Source: CAVTOO01 sp963736355 (GTDB lineage: Bacteria; Pseudomonadota; Alphaproteobacteria; Rhizobiales; Xanthobacteraceae). Taken from it: a DNA stretch of 64,000 nucleotides. The translations under genes were made by a program, and so were the position numbers. The stretch lies in the NCBI GenBank assembly GCA_963736355.1, contig CAVTOO010000021.1:1-64000 (forward strand), given 5' to 3'. Positions 37,488 to 48,454 of this stretch are shown in pieces. Below the pieces are notes generated by a model. It did no database searches. It worked only from the letters and a program-made list of their open reading frames with translations, and was not told the origin of the DNA. How positions within the stretch are numbered: the first letter of the stretch is position 1; every line of letters starts with the position of its first letter.

Positions 37488-38196
37488 ATGCTGACGCGCA
37501 AACAATACGAACTTCTGCGATTTCATTCATGAGCGCCTGAAGGAAGCCGGGGTTCCGCCCTCCTTCGACGAGATGAAGGATGCGCTCGACCTGCGTTCGA
37601 AGTCCGGTATTCACCGCCTCATTACGGCGCTGGAGGAGCGCGGCTTCATCCGCCGCCTGCCCAACCGGGCGCGCGCCATCGAAGTCATCAAGCTCCCCGA
37701 CCAGACCGGTGGCGGCTTCGGCGGACCGCGCCGCGGCGGCTTCACCCCGAGCGTCATCGAGGGCAATCTCGGCCGTGTCCGCACCAACACCTCCTCCGAG
37801 GATGAAGGCGGCCGCCCGGTCGCCGTGCCGATGATGGGCCGGATCGCAGCCGGTACGCCGATCGAGGCGATCCAGACCCGCAGCCACACCATCAACGTGC
37901 CGCCCGAGATGCTCGGCAGCGGCGATCATTACGCGCTCGAAGTGCGCGGCGATTCCATGATGGAAGCCGGCATTCTGGATGGCGACACCGCGCTGATCCA
38001 GAAGTCCGACGCCGCCGATACCGGCGATATCGTCGTGGCCCTGATCGACGACGAGGAAGCGACGCTGAAGCGCTTCCGCCGCCGCGGCGCCTCCATCGCG
38101 CTCGAACCCGCCAATGCGGCCTACGAAGTCCGCATCCTGCCGCCCAACCGCGTGCGCATTCAGGGCAAACTCATCGGCCTGATGCGGCGGTACTAG
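37488..38196 (+). CDS. lexA: LexA repressor (one frameshift)
   Basis: About 235 aa from the ATG at 37488. The N-terminal winged helix starts MLTRKQYELLRFIHERLKEA and contains DLRSKSGIHRLITALEERG; an alphaproteobacterial linker follows. The C-terminal peptidase has the Ala-Gly cleavage region GRIAAGTPIEA, catalytic Ser in RGDSMMEAGILDGD, and Lys in EEATLKRF. An extra T at 37519-37524 (GATTTC, originally GATTC) breaks the frame in the first helix. LexA represses the SOS regulon. Confidence 0.93.
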
Positions 38197-38216
38197 AGCG
38201 TGGACTTATAAAAACA

Positions 38217-38241
38217 GGGCGGCATATCCGATATGCCGCCC
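38217..38241 (-). terminator. Strong rho-independent terminator
   Basis: Perfect 11-bp arms GGGCGGCATAT and ATATGCCGCCC with a 3-base loop. On the minus strand the stem is followed shortly by TTTTT, so it ends the gene at 38285-39097. It may also stop lexA on the plus strand, where only AAAGC follows. Confidence 0.85.
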
Positions 38242-38284
38242 AAAGCAGACGTTCTTTCGAACCTGTCGTGATGTCCGCGTGGCG

Positions 38285-39097
38285 CTACGTCATTTTCGCG
38301 CCGGTGCCATAGCGCACCAGATACATGCCAACGGCAAACGCGACCACCAGATAGATACCGATATAGATCATTTGTGTCGGCCGCCCGACGAAATCGAAGC
38401 GGTCGATGAAGACGGCGGCGGCGGCGGTGATGAACACCAGAAGCGCATACATCGCGAAGCCGTGGCTCACGAGGTTGCCGATCCCGCGCGCCCATAGCAA
38501 CGGAATCACCGCAAGCGCGAGCGCGAAATAGAAGGCGCCGAAGGCGCGCAGGCTGAACGGGGAAATCTGCTCCGGAAAGATGCCGGCGTTGAGCCCGCGC
38601 ATTCCCTGCACCGCCGTCAATCCATAGATGCCGAAAAATCCAACCAGGGCGATGAATCCCATGACCGAGCCGATCGCGGTTGCGCCCAGCGGCGGCCCGA
38701 CGGCGACGATCACCGGCCGGCGGCGCAAAGCCTCGAATGCCGCCGCGATCGCGAACAGGCAAGTGCCCGCCAGCACCGCGCAATAGAGCCACGCCAGCGG
38801 ATTGGCGATCAGCAGACGATCCCTGTATGCGACCAACACCGCGGATTCGAACAAACCGAAAAGTGCGAGATACAGGATTGGGCCAATCATCGCCGACCAG
38901 TTTCCGCGTCTGGCGACGACGAGGCACGCGAATGCCGTCCCGATGCACCAGCCGCCGATGGTCATGGCAACGAACGGCGAAATGCGCCATGCAAAATTGT
39001 TGGCAGCCCAGTTCGGCGCGGCGAACAGGATCGCTCCCATCGCGCCGTACCCCACGGCGAGCGCATAGAGCCAAACCCGCAATGCGGACGAAATCAT
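38285..39097 (-). CDS. Hypothetical polytopic membrane protein
   Basis: 270 aa from an ATG with AGAGGAG six bases upstream. About eight hydrophobic helices are visible, among them VWLYALAVGYGAMGAILFAA, VMGFIALVGFFGIYGL, FGAFYFALALAVIPLLW and MIYIGIYLVVAFAVGMYLV. I recognise no named family or conserved catalytic motif. It lies between convergent lexA and the comEC gene and has a strong terminator, so it is probably a single-gene unit. Confidence 0.75.
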   Translation of the reverse strand: MISSALRVWLYALAVGYGAMGAILFAAPNWAANNFAWRISPFVAMTIGGWCIGTAFACLVVARRGNWSAMIGPILYLALFGLFESAVLVAYRDRLLIANPLAWLYCAVLAGTCLFAIAAAFEALRRRPVIVAVGPPLGATAIGSVMGFIALVGFFGIYGLTAVQGMRGLNAGIFPEQISPFSLRAFGAFYFALALAVIPLLWARGIGNLVSHGFAMYALLVFITAAAAVFIDRFDFVGRPTQMIYIGIYLVVAFAVGMYLVRYGTGAKMT

Positions 39098-39202
39098 TTT
39101 AGCTCCTCTGCAACTCCCAAGCGCAGAGACGATAGCAGATCGAGAGACTTTCCGCATGTCACCTACGAGTTCGGCAGAGGGGCGCGCCGATGAGTCCACG
39201 CC

Positions 39203-41347
39203 CTAGTTTTCCAAGGCCGCGCCCGCCCATGGCCGGGTGACCCCCGCAGGGCGCGCGGCCTCGATCACATAGCCATTCTCAGACCCCCGTCCTGACATCC
39301 GCACCGTCGTCGCGCCGCGCGCCTGAAGCCATGCGCGGTCGATCACGGTCGCCTGACATCCGGCGGGCAGCGGCCGCAGCGTCACGATCAACGCGGCCGT
39401 GGCGCAGCCCTCCGCGAGCGCCTGCGGCTGGCGCGCCAGCATCACAGAACGGCCGCGCGAGTCTTTCGTCGTGCAGCGGGATGAATCGCAGGTCACGCCG
39501 TCGGTCAGCGTCTTGTCGGTGGGGGCGCGCGCATCGGCATCCGCGGCGAGCCATTCCCGGAGCGCGAACGTATCGCCGCCTGCGCGCAGCGAACGAAGCC
39601 TGCCGTCCTCCCCGCGCACGGCGAGGCTGCCGCCATTGGCGGCCACGAAGATATCCGGCACCGGCGTCAGCGCGGCCCACATCACGCCCACCGCAATGAC
39701 CACGACGCCTGCGAGCCGCAGAGGGGTTCGCAGCAGCGCGAGCGCGATCATGCCGAGCGACATCACCGCGAGCGGACCCGGACCGAAGGCGTGGACGCGG
39801 CCGATCGCGCCGGGCAGCGCCGCGACCCATTGCGACACCGCGATCATCCAGCCGATGCCGAGCTCCATCAGCCGCCAGAAGACGCCGTCGAGCCCGAACG
39901 GCATGGCCAGCAGACCGAGTATTCCCGCAGGCATGACGAAGGCCGACACCACCGGCATCGCGGCCAGATTGGCGAGCAGCCCATAGGGCGTGATGCGATG
40001 GAAGTGAAACGCGGCGAACGGCATGGTCGCGAGCCCCGCGATCAGCGACGCCAGAATGAGCGCGACGATTTCACGACCGCCCCACAGCGCAATGCGCGCG
40101 GCCGTGCCAAAGTCCGGCGTCGCAAACAGCCGTGGCATGCCCTGCTCGATCAGTGCCACCAGACCGAGCGTGGCTGCAAAGGACATCTGGAAGCTTGGAT
40201 GCACCACCAATTCCGGCGCGATGATCATGACGGCGAGCGCAGCGATGGCGAGCGTGCGGAAGGTGATGGCGCGGCGGTCGGCCATGACGCCGACGAGAAC
40301 GATGGCGATCATCACAAAGGAGCGTTGCGTCGCCACCTCCGCACCCGAGAGCAGCAGATAGAAAGTCACCGCCAGCAGTGCTGCGAAGGCCGACCATTTC
40401 TTGATCGGGAAACCGAGCGCCAGTGCCGGGATCAGCGCGAGCAGCGCGCGCACCGCAAAGAACACCACGCCCGCGACCACCGCCATGTGATAGCCGGAAA
40501 TCGACAGGATGTGACCGAGGCCCGAAATGAACAGCGCGTCGTTGACGGGCTCGGATACGGCATCGCGGCGGCCGGTGAGGATCGCGGTCGCAATCGCACG
40601 CGCATCACCGCCGATGGCCGCCCGAATGCGCTGATCGATGGCGTCGCGCAGACCCTGCACGCCGGCGGCGTAGCTGAGCCACGCGCCCTGTGGCTGCGGT
40701 GCCTCGACGGTGCGGATCGTGCCGAGAACAAATCCCGACGCGCCGATGCCGTGGAAATAAAGATCGCGGGCGAAATCGTAGCCGCCGGGCCGCAACGGCG
40801 TGAGCGGCGGCAGAAGCCGCGCCCGCAATTCGACGTAACTGCCCACCGCTGGCGCCGTGCCCTTTTTCACCGATAGCCGGACGCGCTCCGGCACTCCTTC
40901 GGGCGCGCCGCTGGCCCGCTCGACGCGCAGGATGAAGCGGTCGGTGCGCTCGCGCTCCTCACGGGTTTCGATGAAGCCCGCGAGCGTGGCGCCAAACGCA
41001 GGCCGCTCCAGCACTTCATGAGCCACCAGCGATGTGCGCAGCGTCGCCGTGCCGAAGCCGGCGAGCGCCGCCGCGCCAAGCGCCAGCACGGCGAAAGCCG
41101 CCGCCCGCGCGCGCCACCACCACGCCAGCGCCATCGCCAGAGCTGCGACCGGCAGGCCAGCCAGAACGGATGGTTCCACATCGAGGGAAAAATAGGCCGC
41201 GATGCCGCCGCCGAACGCCACCGGCAGCCATGGCAGCAGTCTTCCGGGGCCGCCTTCGGCCGCGAGCCATTCTCTCAGCGCGAATGCATGGCTGCCCGCA
41301 CGCGTCGCGCGCAGCCGACCATCCTCTCCGTGCGCAGCGACACTCAT
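39203..41347 (-). CDS. ComEC/Rec2 family DNA-uptake-type membrane protein
   Basis: 714 aa, intact. The start at 41347 is the first ATG that gives a plausible N-terminus. Order: an N-terminal pair of helices (GRLLPWLPVAFGGGIAAYFS), a DUF4131 soluble part (FIETREERERTDRFILRV), then the ComEC core with GLGHILSISGYHMAVVAG and LLLSGAEVATQRSFVMIAI and many helices. The C-terminal end is a short degenerate part without a clear metallo-beta-lactamase HxHxDH motif. It would move single-stranded DNA across the inner membrane. N- and C-terminal segments share a 25-residue repeat (see findings). Confidence 0.9.
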   Translation of the reverse strand: MSVAAHGEDGRLRATRAGSHAFALREWLAAEGGPGRLLPWLPVAFGGGIAAYFSLDVEPSVLAGLPVAALAMALAWWWRARAAAFAVLALGAAALAGFGTATLRTSLVAHEVLERPAFGATLAGFIETREERERTDRFILRVERASGAPEGVPERVRLSVKKGTAPAVGSYVELRARLLPPLTPLRPGGYDFARDLYFHGIGASGFVLGTIRTVEAPQPQGAWLSYAAGVQGLRDAIDQRIRAAIGGDARAIATAILTGRRDAVSEPVNDALFISGLGHILSISGYHMAVVAGVVFFAVRALLALIPALALGFPIKKWSAFAALLAVTFYLLLSGAEVATQRSFVMIAIVLVGVMADRRAITFRTLAIAALAVMIIAPELVVHPSFQMSFAATLGLVALIEQGMPRLFATPDFGTAARIALWGGREIVALILASLIAGLATMPFAAFHFHRITPYGLLANLAAMPVVSAFVMPAGILGLLAMPFGLDGVFWRLMELGIGWMIAVSQWVAALPGAIGRVHAFGPGPLAVMSLGMIALALLRTPLRLAGVVVIAVGVMWAALTPVPDIFVAANGGSLAVRGEDGRLRSLRAGGDTFALREWLAADADARAPTDKTLTDGVTCDSSRCTTKDSRGRSVMLARQPQALAEGCATAALIVTLRPLPAGCQATVIDRAWLQARGATTVRMSGRGSENGYVIEAARPAGVTRPWAGAALEN

Positions 41348-41378
41348 GTGCCACCGACGCGCCGTGTTGCAGCTCGTC

Positions 41379-42182
41379 CTATGCGGCTTCGGAAGGATTT
41401 GACCACGGCGACTTCGAACCCTCGCCCAGCTGGCGCTTGAACAGGAAAAACAATCCCTCGGAACCCCAGTCGTCCACCCGGATGCATGAAAAGCGCTCGA
41501 TGCCCGAACGAACAAGCATTTCGATAATCCGCTCCGTCCGGTAGAGATTCATTTCCATTGCGGGAGCATTCCAGGGTCGTCCAACAGCAACATTGCCTGC
41601 AATGCGCAACAGCCGGTTGCGCTTGATGCCGTTTCGAATTGCAGCCCGCAGACGTTTCTGTGCCGGCACAATTGTAATGTGCAGCGCTCCGATCCCGCCC
41701 TCTTTCACCGCGTCGATGAGCTTCGCAATGATCGGCTCACCTGTCTCCACCGGGATGTGCTGGAAGACAATGTAGCTATGGATCAGGTCAAAACTGCGAG
41801 GTTGCAGCCAATCGAGATTGCTGGAATTGCGATATTCAACATTCCTGATGTCGGCCAGAGAGGCGTTTTTTCTGGCCTCACTGAGCATGCCGTCCGAAAC
41901 GTCCGCGCCAATCACATGGTCGAAGACCGAAGCCATCGGCTGGCTCAGGCGGCCCACGCCGCACCCGAAGTCGAGCGCGGTCCCCCGGGGAACATCACCA
42001 AACGTCTCGTGCAGAACCTGAACGATTGTCTCGACGTGCTGACGACCGGACGTGAAAAACTCATTCCGGAGATCGTCGTTCAGATCACGGCCTCGATAGC
42101 GGGCATCGGACAGCACGCCAAAATAGGGGTCTTCTTTGCCGTATCGCTTCCAGTCGTCCGCGGCGCGGTGAGATAAAATCAT
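41379..42182 (-). CDS. Class I SAM-dependent methyltransferase
   Basis: 267 aa, intact. SAM-binding motif I is TALDFGCGVGRLSQPMA, the acidic residue after strand 2 is in VIGADVSDGML, and the post-motif FDLIHSYIVFQHI fits a methyltransferase-11-type domain. The substrate is unknown; the C-terminal ~80 residues (MEMNLYRTERIIEMLVRSGI) resemble those of polysaccharide- or lipid-linked methyltransferases only loosely. Base composition looks lower in GC than its neighbours. It lies between comEC and gltX and may be an insertion. Confidence 0.85.
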   Translation of the reverse strand: MILSHRAADDWKRYGKEDPYFGVLSDARYRGRDLNDDLRNEFFTSGRQHVETIVQVLHETFGDVPRGTALDFGCGVGRLSQPMASVFDHVIGADVSDGMLSEARKNASLADIRNVEYRNSSNLDWLQPRSFDLIHSYIVFQHIPVETGEPIIAKLIDAVKEGGIGALHITIVPAQKRLRAAIRNGIKRNRLLRIAGNVAVGRPWNAPAMEMNLYRTERIIEMLVRSGIERFSCIRVDDWGSEGLFFLFKRQLGEGSKSPWSNPSEAA

Positions 42183-42588
42183 GCCGGATGCTTCACCTGA
42201 ATTGTCGCCCGAAAAAAACGAGCCTGCGTTGCGAGGTACGCCGCCGTCGCACTATGACCGGCACTATCGAACCGGTCGGTGTCGGCGCCGCCTGCCGGTA
42301 AGGCAAGAAACGCAAGGTTTATCATGACCATATCCACCGTCACCATTCCTCCTTTTAGCGTACAAAGTCCAAGAGGAAAGTTCCACCACCAAGGCCGGAC
42401 ATCGGTCGCGCCACGGATCGGCGCCTGACCAGGAGGACGCGGGAGCCAACGCTGACCGCTCTGCCCCGGCCCCGCCGTTTCGGATCGGTTCACCGTCCCG
42501 CCGCATCCCACGCCGCTACACCTTGCCGAAACGCTATGCTACACGAGCCGCGCCTTGCCGCCATCGGCGCACCGGATACCCACTCTCT
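42183..42588. other. 406-bp intergenic region between methyltransferase and gltX
   Basis: No convincing gene: short open frames here lack any recognisable protein pattern. It must hold the promoters of the divergent methyltransferase and gltX genes. An AT-richer block with AAGTTCC and TTTAGCG elements lies at about 42300-42390. I see no strong hairpin, tRNA or repeat. Confidence 0.6.
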
Positions 42589-44025
42589 ATGTCGCAAATC
42601 GTCACGCGCTTCGCCCCCTCGCCGACCGGCTTCCTCCACATCGGCGGCGCGCGCACGGCGCTGTTCAACTGGCTCTATGCCCGCGGCACACGGCGGCAAG
42701 ATGTCTGCTGCGGATCGAGGACACCGACCGCGAGCGCTCGACCGATGCGGCCATCGAGGCGATCATCGACGGCCTGAACTGGCTCGGCCTCGATTGGGAC
42801 GGCGACGTCGATCTACCAGTTCGCCCGCGCCGCGCGCCATGCGCGAGGTCGCCGAGCAGCTGCTGGCGCAGGGCAAGGCCTATCGCTGCTACGCCACGCC
42901 GGAGGAGCTCGAGGAGATGCGCGACAAGGCGCGCGCCGAGGGCAAGCCGATCCGCTATGACGGCCGCTGGCGCGACCGCGATCCCGCCGAGGCGCCGGCC
43001 GGCGTCAAGCCGGTCGATCCGCCTGCAAGGCGCCGCTCGACGGCGAGACCGTGGTCGACGATCAGGTCCAGGGCCGCGTCGCCTGGCAGAACGAGGATCT
43101 CGACGACCTCGTGCTGCTGCGCTCCGACGGCACGCCGACCTACATGCTCGCCGTCGTGGTCGACGATCACGACATGGGCGTCACGCATGTCATCCGCGGC
43201 GACGACCACCTGACCAACGCCGCCCGCCAGACGCAGATCTATCGAGGCGCTCGGCTGGGACGTGCCGGTGATGTCGCCATATCCCGCTGATCCACGGGCC
43301 GGACGGCGCCAAGCTCTCCAAGCGCCACGGCGCGCTCGGCGTCGATGCCTATCGCGCACATGGGCTACCTGCCCGAGGCGCTGCGCAATTACCTGGTGCG
43401 GCTCGGCTGGAGCCATGGCGACCAGGAGATCTTCTCGACCGAAGAGATGATCGAGGCTTTCGACCTCGCCCGCCATCGGGCGTTCGGCGGCGCGCTTCGA
43501 CTTCGCCAAGCTCGAGAACCTCAACGGCCACTATATGCGCAGACGGCCGATGACGCCGCGCTTGTCGCTGCGTTCGAGGCCGTCCTGCCCTATATCCCGA
43601 ACGGTCCGGCCGTGGCCGCCAAGCTCACTCCGGCGACCCGGGCACAGCTCCTGACGGCTATGCCGGGGCTGAAGGAGCGGGCCAAGACGCTGGTCGAACT
43701 GGTCGACAGCGCCAACTATCTCTTTGCCGAGCGTCCACTGCAGCTCGATGACAAGGCCGCCGCGCAGATCTACGCCGGACGCACGCAAGCTGCTCGGCGA
43801 CCTGGTGCAGACATTCGATGCCGTTTCGCCACTGGACTGCCGAGGCGACCGAGGCTGCGGTGCGCGACCACGCGGAAACGACCGGCGCTGAAACTCGGCT
43901 CCATCGCCCAGCCTCTGCGGGCCGCGCTGACCGGACGGACGACCTCGCCCGGCATTTTCGACGTCCTGGCCGTCCTCGGCAAGGACGAGTGCCTGGCGCG
44001 CCTGCGGGACATTGCTAACCCTTAA
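42589..44025 (+). CDS. gltX: Glutamyl-tRNA synthetase (frame broken about ten times)
   Basis: About 478 aa, normal length, after joining frames. The HIGH-type motif is in PSPTGFLHIGGARTALFNWL, and the KMSKS-type motif is KLSKRHGALGV. RIEDTDRERST, the GDDHLTNAARQTQIY segment and the C-terminal anticodon-binding half (TSPGIFDVLAVLGKDECLARL) are all present. Breaks occur near 42690, 42703, 42815, 43020, 43250, 43280, 43360, 43490, 43535 and 43790. The enzyme charges tRNA-Glu and is essential, so broken frames here point to sequence errors. Confidence 0.88.
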
Positions 44026-44202
44026 TTTTGAGGGATCTTCAACACCGTTTCGCGATTGGAAATTGCTCCATCTTGCAGCGCACCAAGCAATCCGCTACGC
44101 AATTATCCCGATGTAGGCCCGAGGCCGCAGATCGACCTCCCGCCTCCTCCGCGGGCTTCGCGCACAAGATCCCGCCCATTGCTCACTACCGGGGAGCTCG
44201 TC

Positions 44203-45516
<1,314 letters not shown>

Positions 45517-45537
45517 CGCTTTCATCTTCACAAGATC

Positions 45538-45568
45538 ATGCCCGGCCCCATAAGGGCCGGGCATTTTT
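45538..45568 (+). terminator. Rho-independent terminator after gltA
   Basis: Arms ATGCCCGGCCC (45538-45548) and GGGCCGGGCAT (45554-45564) pair perfectly around CATAA and run into TTTTTGTTTT. It sits 21 bp after the gltA stop, in the gap before the convergent VWA gene. Confidence 0.93.
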
Positions 45569-45592
45569 GTTTTGTCAGGACCAGCCTCGCAG

Positions 45593-47708
45593 TCAGCGCG
45601 GCTGTGCTGCACCGGCGGTCTTTGCCGCACGAACGAGTTGCAGGAATTCCGACCGGTAGCCGAAGGGGTCGTCGCCGCGCGCGGCCGTGGCCAGTTTCAG
45701 CACATCGTCATAGCCGAACGTGCCGGTGTGGCGGCCGCCGCGCAGGATCTCGCCATAGGCTGCAACGGCGGTGGCGAAGCGCGCATCCGTGGATGCGTCG
45801 TCGATGCGCGGCAGCTCCATGGCGCGACTGACCGGCGCAGAGATCAGCGAGGACACATCGGAGTTCGGCAGCTTGTAGCGGATCTTGACGAACGCATACT
45901 CCGCGTCGGTCGCGACCGGCGGCGCCGACTGCGGCCGCAGGCCGTGCATAGCGCTGTTCCTCGACGGTGCGCGGACCGCCGACAGGCACGATCTCATACA
46001 GCGCCGTGACGGTCTGGCCCGAGCCGACATCGCCGGCATCGACCTTGTCGTTGTTGAAGTCGTCCTTGTTGAGCAGGCGCGTCTCGTAGCCGATCGAGGC
46101 GATACTCCGCGACCGTCGCCGGATTGAACTCGACCTGGATTTTGACGTCCTTGGCGATCGGAAACAGCGTGGACTTGGCCTCCTCGACCAGCACCTTGCG
46201 CGCCTCGCCGATGGTGTCGATGTAGGCGGCAGCGCCGTTGCCGTTCTGCGCCAGCGTCTGCATCAACGCGTCGTTGTAGTTGCCCATGCCGAAGCCGAGC
46301 ATCGACAGGAAGATGCCCTTGCCGCGCTGGCGTTCGATGAAGCCCTTCAACTCGTCCCGGCTCGGTGATGCCGACATTGAAGTCGCCATCGGTCGCAAGC
46401 ACGACGCGATTGACGCCCTTGGGATCGAAACTGCGCTCGGCCAGCGAATAGGCCTGCCGGATGCCGTCCGCGCCGGCCGTGCTGCCGCCCGCCCCCAGAT
46501 TGTCGATGCACGCCGATGATCTTCGTCTTGTCGCTGACCGCCGTCGGCTCAAGCACCGTTCCCGCGCTGCCGGCATAGGTCACAATCGACACGCGATCGT
46601 CCGGATCGAGCTGCCCAAGCAGCAGCGTGAGCGACTGTTTGACCAGCGGCAGCCGGTTCGGCGCATTCATCGAGCCGGAGGTATCGATCAAGAAGACGAG
46701 GTTCGCGCGCGGACGCGTTGTCGACGGCAATGCATAACCCTTGACGCCGATCTGGACGATCTTGCGCCCCGGCGACCACGGCGACGGAAACACCGACACG
46801 GTCGTGCGGAACGGCTCCGAGGCGGAGGTCGGCGCGGCGTAGTCATACGGGAAGTAATTGACGAGTTCTTCAGTGCGCACGGCCGCAGGCTGCGGCAGCA
46901 CGTTGCGGTTCAGCGACGCACGCATGAAGGAATAGGAGGCCGTGTCGACATCGATGGAGAAGGTCGAGACCGGCGCCTCGCGCACGTCCTTGAAGCCGTT
47001 CTGCTGTGCGCCAGCGAATTGATCGCGGCCCACGGGCTCGGCCGGTGCGACGACGTCAGGCATTGGGGCGGGTGGCAAGGGTCGCACGACACCGCTGAGC
47101 ACCCTGCCGTCTTGCGCCGGGCGCTGGCGCGTTTCCATGAGACGCGACGATGACGGCGCGGCGGGCGCAGCCGCAGTCGAGGCGGACAACTGCGCACGAT
47201 CCCGCTCCGCGCGGTTGATTTTCGCAAGCGCGTCGGATCGTGCCTCAGCAATCGCCTCGGGCTTGGCTTTGATGTCCGCTACGACAGGCGGCGTCGCTTC
47301 GTTGATGTTTGGTGCGACCGTTCCCGGCACACGCAGTGCGTCGTACGAAACCCACATGGCAGATCCGGCGACGAGCACAACCGCGCTCGCGGCAATCAGC
47401 TGGCGAGTCCGGGTTGAATCGAAAAACCTGTGATTTGAATTCGACTTGGGACCGGAAGCGGACATATTGAGTGAAGACATATCAGGTGAAGACATATCGG
47501 ATGAAGACATGACGATGCTCCTGCGCGACGGCCGCGGGGCATGGGCCGTCTCATCCATGAGACGCACGTCGTCCTCGTTTCCTTGGGAAGCCTCGGCCTT
47601 TGCCGCATCGAAACGCTGCAAGGCAGTTGCAATCGCATCGCCGCGCGCCTGCTCCGACGGAGCCGGCGGCTGCGGCAACCGATCCCGCATGTGATCCTGA
47701 CGCGTCAT
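45593..47708 (-). CDS. VWA-domain membrane protein (YfbK-like, vWF_A / VWA / DUF3520), about four frameshifts
   Basis: About 705 aa. A cytoplasmic N-terminus of about 100 residues is followed by one transmembrane helix (QLIAASAVVLVAGSAMWVSY), then a large periplasmic part: the vWF_A region (VSTFSIDVDTASYSFMRASL), a VWA domain with the MIDAS motif LVFLIDTSGSMNAPNRLP, and a DUF3520-like end (RLLNKDDFNNDKVDAGD and SGQTVTALYEIVP). Breaks lie near 46510, 46370, 46100 and 45945. Its ATG overlaps the stop of an ECF sigma gene (ATGA). The N-terminus may act as anti-sigma; that is inference. Confidence 0.82.
47473..47513. repeat. 15-bp tandem repeat in the VWA gene
   Basis: Units start at 47473, 47488 and (partial) 47503, with the core GAAGACATATCNGRT. 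They encode repeated Met-Ser-Ser-x-Asp/Asn in the cytoplasmic linker just before the transmembrane helix. Unit number may vary between strains without breaking the frame. Confidence 0.7.
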
Positions 47709-48310
47709 CGGCCTTGTCCCTCTTCATCGACGCTCGCCGGCGCTGCGAGCCTGCGCCGTGCTTCAAACAAGCGCCACGACACGGTCAACTCGGCCACGCC
47801 CAGCGCATCCGCCGCCTCGGCATGCGTGAGATCCTCGCCTGCCACCAGCAGGACCGTCTCGCGCAACGCGGGATCGAGCCGTCCCAGATCGCTGGCCAGC
47901 CAGCCCTGACGATAAAGATCGCGCCCGTCCGGATTTGCAGACAGCCGGCTCAGCACCGCCAGCCCTTCGCGAAAGCGGCTTTGCACGCTGCGGCGCCGGT
48001 GGTGATCGCGACATGCATTGAGCGTGATGCCTGTCAGCCAGGTCGTGAACTTGGCTTCGCCTTTGAAGCCGCCCAGTTTCTCGACCAGCACGCAGCAGAC
48101 GTCCTGCGCGATATCCTCGGCATCGGACTGCGAGCCTGTCATGCGCCACGCCAGCCGATGAACGCGATCATAGTGCCGTCGCAGCAGCGCCTCGAACGCG
48201 GCGCGCTCGCCCGCCAGCGCCCCTCTGACGAGATCGCCATCGGTCTCGGAGGGCCCCTCGGGCTCCACGGGGGCGACTTTTTCGACTGTCGATTCAATTG
48301 CTTGTCGCAA
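47705..48310 (-). CDS. ECF-type RNA polymerase sigma factor
   Basis: 201 aa. Sigma region 2 spans about residues 38-100 (RRHYDRVHRLAWRMTGSQSD, then EDIAQDVCCVLVEKLGGFKG and FTTWLTGITLNACRDHHRR). Region 4 near the C-terminus reads LDPALRETVLLVAGEDLTHA then EAADALGVAELTVSWRLFEA, a helix-turn-helix that would bind the -35 box. It is translationally coupled to the VWA membrane protein. The 144 bp upstream is where an autoregulated promoter would lie; I cannot define it by eye. Confidence 0.92.
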   Translation of the reverse strand: MRQAIESTVEKVAPVEPEGPSETDGDLVRGALAGERAAFEALLRRHYDRVHRLAWRMTGSQSDAEDIAQDVCCVLVEKLGGFKGEAKFTTWLTGITLNACRDHHRRRSVQSRFREGLAVLSRLSANPDGRDLYRQGWLASDLGRLDPALRETVLLVAGEDLTHAEAADALGVAELTVSWRLFEARRRLAAPASVDEEGQGR

Positions 48311-48417
48311 ACTTTAAATCCAACTCCGGAGCGGCTTCATGGCACTGCCGAGCCTGTCCAAAGTGTTAGACGCAGCCGCCCGGCACATCCTTGGCGGAAA
48401 TTGGGTCTTTTTTTCCG

Positions 48418-48449
48418 GTCGTGTTTTCAGGCCGTCGTGTTTTCAGGCC
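48418..48449. repeat. Perfect tandem duplication of a 16-bp unit after lpxB
   Basis: GTCGTGTTTTCAGGCC occurs twice with no gap (48418-48433 and 48434-48449), starting 5 bp beyond the lpxB stop. A run of T on the plus strand precedes it. The unit has no obvious coding role. Confidence 0.8.
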
Positions 48450-48454
48450 TTGGC

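Noticed and set aside
42179..42511. 110-codon open frame upstream of gltX on the minus strand
   Set aside because: No recognisable pattern, no convincing ribosome-binding site, and it overlaps the start of the methyltransferase gene.
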